Shown piece after piece: positions 5,964 to 9,160 of a stretch of DNA of 9,160 nt. Position 1 is the stretch's first letter. Each line of letters begins with the position of its first letter. The stretch covers positions 1-9,160 of the forward strand of contig CALHGI010000499.1 in assembly GCA_938029995.1 (NCBI GenBank). Direction: 5' to 3'. This DNA is from an uncultured cyanobacterium (GTDB lineage Bacteria; Cyanobacteriota; Cyanobacteriia; Phormidesmidales; Phormidesmidaceae). Below the pieces are notes generated by a model. The model saw only the letters and a list, made by a program, of their open reading frames with translations. It was not told the DNA's origin and ran no database searches. Both the position numbers and the translations under genes were made by a program.

Positions 5964-7355
5964 ATGACTTCACTCGTAAATGCCCCCCGTTGGCAGCAGG
6001 GACAGGTGATCGACCTGACCATTGATGATCTGAGTAATAGCGGCGATGGCGTGGGGCGTTGGCAGGAACGGGTCGTGTTTGTGCCTAATACGGTCCCTGG
6101 GGATAAATTGCAGGTGCGGCTGATGCGGGTGAAGCCCACCTATGGCTTTGGTAAATCGTTGACGATGCTTGAGCCGTCTCCCCATCGGGTCCGGCCCGCT
6201 TGCATTGTGGCGGATAAATGTGGTGGTTGTCAGTGGCAGGCGGTGTCCTACCCGCGTCAGCTGCAGGCTAAGGAACATCAGGTGCAGTCGACCCTCATGC
6301 GTTTGGGGGGCTTTGAGTCAGTGCCTATGGAGCCAATTTTGGCCGCATCCCAGCCCCTGACCTATCGCAATAAGGCGACCTATCCCCTGGAGCGGGGGCC
6401 TGGGGGGGCGGTGAAGGCGGGCTACTACCGTCAGGGGACTCACCAAATTGTGAATTTGAACCGTTGCCCTATTCAGCATGAGGCCCTAAATCCTTTGTTG
6501 GTGGATGCTAAGGCTGTGATTCGGGACCGAGAATGGAGCCTATACAACGAGAAAAAACATCAGGGCCGTTTGAGGCACTTGGCTCTACGGGTGGGTCACA
6601 ATACGGGGGAAACATTGCTCACGTTGGTAACGACGGGCTATTTGCCTGGGGTGAAGGAACAGGCAGAGCAATGGCTATCGGAGCATCCTGATTTGGTGGG
6701 GGTGTGCATTAATCTGAATGGGAAAAAGACCAATACGGTGTTTGGGGAAGAAACCCGTTGTCTGGCGGGACAGGCTTATCTAGAGGAGATGTTTTTGGGG
6801 TTGCGGTTACGGATTCAGCCCACTACGTTCTTTCAGGTAAATACGCCCCAGGCGGAGGCGCTGGTGAGCCTATTGTTGGAGTGGTTGAATTTGCAGGGGA
6901 ATGAAACGGTGATTGATGCCTATTGCGGCATTGGCACCCTGTCGTTGCCCTTGGCGCGCCATGCAGCCAGTTGTTTGGGGATTGAGTCCCAGTCGGAGTC
7001 GGTGGCCCAGGCACGGCAAAATGCAGCGCTAAATGGTTTACAGAATACGGAATTTTTTGTAGGGGCGGTGGAGGATTTGTTGCTGGAAATTAGTCAGCAG
7101 CGGTCTGTGGATGTGGTGGTGTTGGACCCGCCCCGTAAGGGATGCGATCGCACCGTCCTAGATGCCCTCCTAGAGATAGGCCCAGGCCGCATTGTCTATA
7201 TGAGCTGTAACCCAGCCACCCTGGCTCGAGACTTAAAAGTCTTGTGTGACCAGGCCTATGGTTTAAAGCGGGTCCAGCCAGCTGATTTCTTTCCCCAGAC
7301 CGCCCATGTGGAATGTGTGGCATTTTTAGAACGCACTGGCGCCGCAGACGGATAA
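5964..7355 (+). CDS. rlmD: 23S rRNA (uracil-5)-methyltransferase, RlmD/RumA family
   Basis: This enzyme methylates C5 of a uridine in RNA using S-adenosylmethionine; the namesake target is U1939 of 23S rRNA. Residues 8–70 form a TRAM-like RNA-binding barrel. Cys80, Cys86, Cys89 and Cys168 follow the C-x5-C-x2-C…C pattern that holds the [4Fe-4S] cluster of RumA. The C-terminal methyltransferase has FFQVN at 289–293, the SAM loop DAYCGIGTLSLPLA at 318–331, DPPRKGCD at 388–395, the nucleophile Cys415 in SCNPATLARDL, and the base Glu450 in FFPQTAHVE. The length of 463 is near the family norm. An in-frame TGA at 5925 and the lack of other start codons support the ATG at 5964; no Shine-Dalgarno sequence is seen. 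The target base cannot be fixed from sequence, because RlmC, RlmCD and TrmA relatives share this fold. Confidence 0.9.
   Translation: MTSLVNAPRWQQGQVIDLTIDDLSNSGDGVGRWQERVVFVPNTVPGDKLQVRLMRVKPTYGFGKSLTMLEPSPHRVRPACIVADKCGGCQWQAVSYPRQLQAKEHQVQSTLMRLGGFESVPMEPILAASQPLTYRNKATYPLERGPGGAVKAGYYRQGTHQIVNLNRCPIQHEALNPLLVDAKAVIRDREWSLYNEKKHQGRLRHLALRVGHNTGETLLTLVTTGYLPGVKEQAEQWLSEHPDLVGVCINLNGKKTNTVFGEETRCLAGQAYLEEMFLGLRLRIQPTTFFQVNTPQAEALVSLLLEWLNLQGNETVIDAYCGIGTLSLPLARHAASCLGIESQSESVAQARQNAALNGLQNTEFFVGAVEDLLLEISQQRSVDVVVLDPPRKGCDRTVLDALLEIGPGRIVYMSCNPATLARDLKVLCDQAYGLKRVQPADFFPQTAHVECVAFLERTGAADG
7143..7152. repeat. Extended HIP1 palindrome TGCGATCGCA
   Basis: A second identical 10-mer, inside rlmD, within the codons for the DPPRKGCD motif (CysAsp). 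Confidence 0.9.
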
Positions 7356-7379
7356 GGATCAGCAACGCCAGATTTTTTT
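7336..7379 (+). terminator. Candidate terminator overlapping the rlmD stop codon
   Basis: CTGGCG (7336–7341) pairs perfectly with CGCCAG (7366–7371), followed by A and seven T (7373–7379). The loop is 24 nt and can close a small CCG-CAGA-CGG hairpin. The rlmD TAA (7353–7355) lies inside the loop, so translating ribosomes would interfere with folding. It may reduce rather than abolish read-through into lpxD. Confidence 0.45.
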
Positions 7380-7401
7380 GATAGCCTGACCCTGGAGAGC
7401 T

Positions 7402-7407
7402 AGGGAG
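7402..7407 (+). promoter_or_regulatory. lpxD ribosome binding site
   Basis: AGGGAG lies 6 bases before the ATG at 7414, a good Shine-Dalgarno match. An out-of-frame ATG at 7410 (in ATGAATG) would give only four codons before a TAG, so the site decides for 7414. Confidence 0.6.
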
Positions 7408-7413
7408 AGATGA

Positions 7414-8493
7414 ATGAAATTTAGCGACATCGTGCAGCAGTTGGGGCTGGCTGAGACATCGAGTCTGGAATCTCAGCCGGACTTGGATCCTGACATCGTT
7501 GGAGTGAGTGCTGTTCAGGACTCTCTGCCGGACACCATTAGCTATGTGGAAGGTAAAAAGTTTGCCCACCACATTGACACCACCGCTAATGCCGCCCTAA
7601 TTTTGCCCGTCAATGGGGCGTTACAGGCCCAGGCCAATGAGCGTGGGGTGGCCTGGGTCAGTGTGCGGGAGCCCCGGTTAGGGTTTTCCCGTGCGATCGC
7701 ACTTTTCTATCAGCCGTTTCATCGGGACGTAGGCATCCACCCCACCGCCATCATTGACCCCACCGCCACCCTTGGCGATAACGTCGCCATTGGTCCCCAT
7801 GTCGTTATCCAAGCCGGGGCCACCATTGGCCATAATGTCTGCATTCATCCCCAGGTCGTGGTCTATCCTGGGGCCCAAGTGGGGCCCCACACCACCCTCC
7901 ATAGCAGCTGCGTCATTCACGAACGAGCCCAAGTGGGCGCCCACTGCGTGATCCACGCCGGAGCAGTGATTGGTTCCGAAGGGTTTGGCTTTGTCCCCAC
8001 CGCCCAAGGTTGGGAAAAAATGCACCAGTCGGGCATCGTCGTACTAGAAGACCATGTGGAAGTGGGCTGCAACGCGGCGGTGGATCGCCCCGCTGTGGGG
8101 GAAACCCGCATTGGTCGCAACAGCAAACTGGATAACTTGGTCCATGTAGCCCACAACTGCCAGCTGGCCGATAACTGTGTCCTCGCCGCCCAGGTAGGCT
8201 TAGCCGGTGGCGTGGAGCTAGACTCCCTGGTGGTCCTAGGTGGACAGGTGGGGGTGGCCAATAACGCCAAGATTGGCAAGGGCGCCCAGGCGGGCTCTAA
8301 AGCCGGGCTCCACAGTAACGTCCCTGCTGGGAGCGTCATGATGGGGAGCCCCGCTAGCCCCTATCGCACCTATCTAAAATCGTCAGCAATTTATAACCGG
8401 TTACCCGAGATGCACCGCACCCTCAAGCAGTTGCAGAAACAAGTGGCTGAGTTAGAACAGCAGCTGCACCAAATAGAGCCATCTGAGGACTGA
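7414..8493 (+). CDS. lpxD: UDP-3-O-(3-hydroxyacyl)glucosamine N-acyltransferase LpxD
   Basis: LpxD transfers a 3-hydroxyacyl chain from acyl carrier protein to the 2-amino group of UDP-3-O-acyl-glucosamine, the third step of lipid A synthesis, in the cytoplasm. Residues 1–100 form the uridine-binding LpxD N-terminal domain. Residues 108–300 carry hexapeptide repeats of a left-handed beta-helix trimer (for example IHPTAIIDPTATLGDNVAIG). His247 in VHVAHN matches the catalytic E. coli His239. The position 37 residues later, His276 in E. coli, is Asn284 here (VANNAKIG). Residues 325–355 form an amphipathic C-terminal helix, probably a coiled coil (LKQLQKQVAELEQQLHQ). The length of 359 is slightly above the usual 340. 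The gene is 58 bases after rlmD and is not beside lpxC, fabZ or lpxA within this window. Confidence 0.95.
   Translation: MKFSDIVQQLGLAETSSLESQPDLDPDIVGVSAVQDSLPDTISYVEGKKFAHHIDTTANAALILPVNGALQAQANERGVAWVSVREPRLGFSRAIALFYQPFHRDVGIHPTAIIDPTATLGDNVAIGPHVVIQAGATIGHNVCIHPQVVVYPGAQVGPHTTLHSSCVIHERAQVGAHCVIHAGAVIGSEGFGFVPTAQGWEKMHQSGIVVLEDHVEVGCNAAVDRPAVGETRIGRNSKLDNLVHVAHNCQLADNCVLAAQVGLAGGVELDSLVVLGGQVGVANNAKIGKGAQAGSKAGLHSNVPAGSVMMGSPASPYRTYLKSSAIYNRLPEMHRTLKQLQKQVAELEQQLHQIEPSED
7692..7701. repeat. Extended HIP1 palindrome TGCGATCGCA
   Basis: A third identical 10-mer, inside lpxD, at the codons for Ala94-Ile95-Ala96. Confidence 0.9.
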
Positions 8494-8511
8494 TGTGGCC
8501 AGCATCAGTCC
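8487..8511 (+). terminator. Hairpin across the lpxD stop codon
   Basis: GGACTGATG (8487–8495) and CATCAGTCC (8503–8511) form a perfect 9-bp stem with a 7-nt loop; the lpxD TGA (8491–8493) is inside the left arm. No T-tract follows, so this is either a U-less terminator or a structure that protects the mRNA 3' end. Confidence 0.4.
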
Positions 8512-8684
8512 CATCTAAATTCATTCAGAAAGAAACAATCGCTACGGTGGCCGTCATCCCCCAGTTTTAAGGTAATGTTCAAGCCCCGCAGCACTGCGTA
8601 AAAAAAATGATCGCCCTAGCTTGATTTCAGTTGCTCTACCGCGCTCAGGAAATGCTTAAATTAGTCTAAAGATTGAGTTTAGGA

Positions 8685-8712
8685 TTGATGACATTGTCAT
8701 CGTTGCTATTTA
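8685..8712 (+). promoter_or_regulatory. Candidate promoter with internal dyad
   Basis: TTGATG (8685–8690) and TATTTA (8707–8712), each matching consensus at four of six positions, are spaced by 16 bases. The palindrome GATGACA-T-TGTCATC (8687–8701) overlaps the -35 box and fills most of the spacer, which is where a repressor would sit. The start would be near 8719, giving the GH57 gene a leader of about 260 nt. Confidence 0.35.
8687..8701. promoter_or_regulatory. 15-base palindrome, possible operator
   Basis: GATGACATTGTCATC is a perfect 7-bp inverted repeat about a central T. It has the size and symmetry of a dimeric regulator's site, but I do not recognise the motif of a named family. Confidence 0.4.
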
Positions 8713-8819
8713 GCCCCCGGACTTTTACCGGGCGGTGGTTGCGAAAACGAGTTGAGTTATTCCTTCAGTTTTTTTGTTGCTGAAGTCATAGATCATTCAA
8801 GTTCAATCTATTAGTCTGC

Positions 8820-8887
8820 CTCGCTATCTTTTTTGTCCCTACCCTGGGTGAAAAACGGTGAGTAGTGCTCTACTCGCTATCTTTTTT
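8820..8887 (+). repeat. 15-base direct repeat CTCGCTATCTTTTTT, two copies
   Basis: Identical copies lie at 8820–8834 and 8873–8887, 53 bases apart. The second is the right arm and T-tract of a terminator. The first has no matching upstream arm of its own, but its CTCGCT could pair with GGTGAG (8857–8862), the left arm of that same terminator. Confidence 0.9.
8857..8887 (+). terminator. Intrinsic terminator in the GH57 leader
   Basis: GGTGAGTAG, loop TGCT, CTACTCGCT (8857–8878) makes a 9-bp stem with two G·U pairs; six bases, GAGTAG/CTACTC, pair perfectly. ATC and six T (8882–8887) follow. It lies 90 bases before the GH57 start codon and could end an upstream RNA or act as an attenuator. Confidence 0.6.
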
Positions 8888-8965
8888 CAGCCGCTGTTCT
8901 ATCGCAAATTTCCAGCTTTACGCAGCACTAACCATTCCCCATACGAAGCTCACTTTTCCATCAAC

Positions 8966-8970
8966 AAAGG
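8966..8970 (+). promoter_or_regulatory. GH57 gene ribosome binding site
   Basis: AAAGG lies 7 bases before the ATG at 8978, a normal Shine-Dalgarno spacing that supports this start. Confidence 0.5.
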
Positions 8971-8977
8971 TTGCCCT

Positions 8978-9160
8978 ATGTCTCTCGGATATCTTGCTCT
9001 GGTTCTCCACGCTCACTTACCTTTTGTCCGACACCCAGAGAGTGACTTTGTTCTAGAAGAAGAGTGGCTATTTGAAGCAATCACTGAAACCTACATCCCA
9101 CTATTGACCATGTTCGATGGTCTGAAACGGGATGGGGTGGATTTCAAAATGACCATGAGC
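8978..9160 (+). CDS. GH57 glycoside hydrolase, likely 1,4-alpha-glucan branching enzyme, partial (C-terminus off the right edge)
   Basis: Only the first 61 residues are present. They begin MSLGYLALVLHAHLPFVRHPE, with the HAHLPFVRHPE stretch (11–21) that marks the first conserved region of the GH57 branching-enzyme/DUF1957 group. EEEWLFEAITETYIPLL follows, also typical of the group. Characterised members cut and re-attach alpha-1,4-glucan as alpha-1,6 branches, so a role in glycogen structure is likely. The catalytic Glu and Asp of GH57 lie beyond the edge, so activity cannot be judged. The ATG at 8978 gives the standard N-terminus and has a Shine-Dalgarno sequence. The leader upstream contains a terminator and a direct repeat, hinting at controlled read-through. 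Confidence 0.88.
   Translation, partial: MSLGYLALVLHAHLPFVRHPESDFVLEEEWLFEAITETYIPLLTMFDGLKRDGVDFKMTMS

Larger units (their letters stand above)
8494..8977. other. 484-base intergenic region before the GH57 gene
   Basis: No protein gene is supported. From left to right it holds the lpxD stop hairpin, a featureless stretch (about 8512–8680), a 15-base palindrome within a possible promoter (8685–8712), hairpins CCCGG-N7-CCGGG (8716–8732) and CTTCAG-N11-CTGAAG (8763–8785), and a 15-base direct repeat whose second copy forms the tail of an intrinsic terminator (8857–8887). Such a leader suggests transcriptional control of the downstream gene, or a separate short RNA. Confidence 0.5.

Noticed and set aside
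7678..8339. Minus-strand open frames opposite lpxD (7678–8025 and 7917–8339)
   Set aside because: They mirror the hexapeptide repeats of lpxD on the other strand, giving glycine- or threonine-rich low-complexity products with no initiation signal.
8587..8607. CGCAGCACTGCG followed by eight A, as a terminator
   Set aside because: On the plus strand the hairpin is followed by A, not T. On the minus strand the T-tract comes before the hairpin, so neither orientation works; the loop is also only 2–4 nt.
8820..8834. First copy of the direct repeat as a terminator of its own
   Set aside because: It has the T-tract, but no upstream sequence complementary to CTCGCT lies within reach, so no stem can form.
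8865..9056. A 63-codon plus-strand open frame ahead of and overlapping the GH57 gene
   Set aside because: It overlaps the terminator and the GH57 start in another frame. The GH57 frame has a Shine-Dalgarno sequence and clear homology.
1..9160. CRISPR array, tRNA/rRNA genes, insertion sequence, phage or defence system
   Set aside because: No regularly spaced repeats, no tRNA cloverleaf or rRNA sequence recognised, no transposase or integrase-like protein and no target-site duplications were seen; the genes are housekeeping.

Overview
The window comes from a cyanobacterium. The evidence is a phycobilisome-core gene (apcD), three extended HIP1 palindromes (TGCGATCGCA), a GH57 glucan-branching-type enzyme and a cyanobacterial-style purL–purF pair. 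It looks like ordinary chromosome: there is no insertion sequence, integrase, CRISPR array, tRNA or rRNA, and no gene is visibly broken inside the window.

Left part (1–5587) is read on the minus strand. In transcription order it holds apcD (allophycocyanin-B alpha chain), a 210-residue protein with a possible HAS-barrel fold and no known function, purL (FGAM synthase large subunit) and purF (amidophosphoribosyltransferase, cut by the left edge). PurF catalyses step 1 and PurL step 4 of de novo purine synthesis. apcD ends in a strong hairpin terminator, so it is probably transcribed alone.

Right part (5964–9160) is read on the plus strand. It holds an RlmD/RumA-type rRNA m5U methyltransferase, lpxD (lipid A acyltransferase) and the first 61 codons of a GH57 enzyme, which runs off the right edge. 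These three do unrelated jobs, and hairpins separate them.

The most interesting region is the 447-base gap between the 210-residue gene and purL. It carries a perfect CRP/SYCRP1 site (TGTGA-N6-TCACA, 4004–4019) with two more GATCAC half-sites at helical spacing. About 61 bases downstream on the minus strand is a predicted start site, followed at once by two stem-loops; the second is a textbook intrinsic terminator with nine U. This looks like an undescribed cAMP-controlled small RNA of about 80 nt, or alternatively an attenuated leader of purL. A second candidate RNA-regulated leader lies before the GH57 gene, where a 15-base direct repeat surrounds an intrinsic terminator. All RNA and promoter calls were made by eye, without folding software or expression data.
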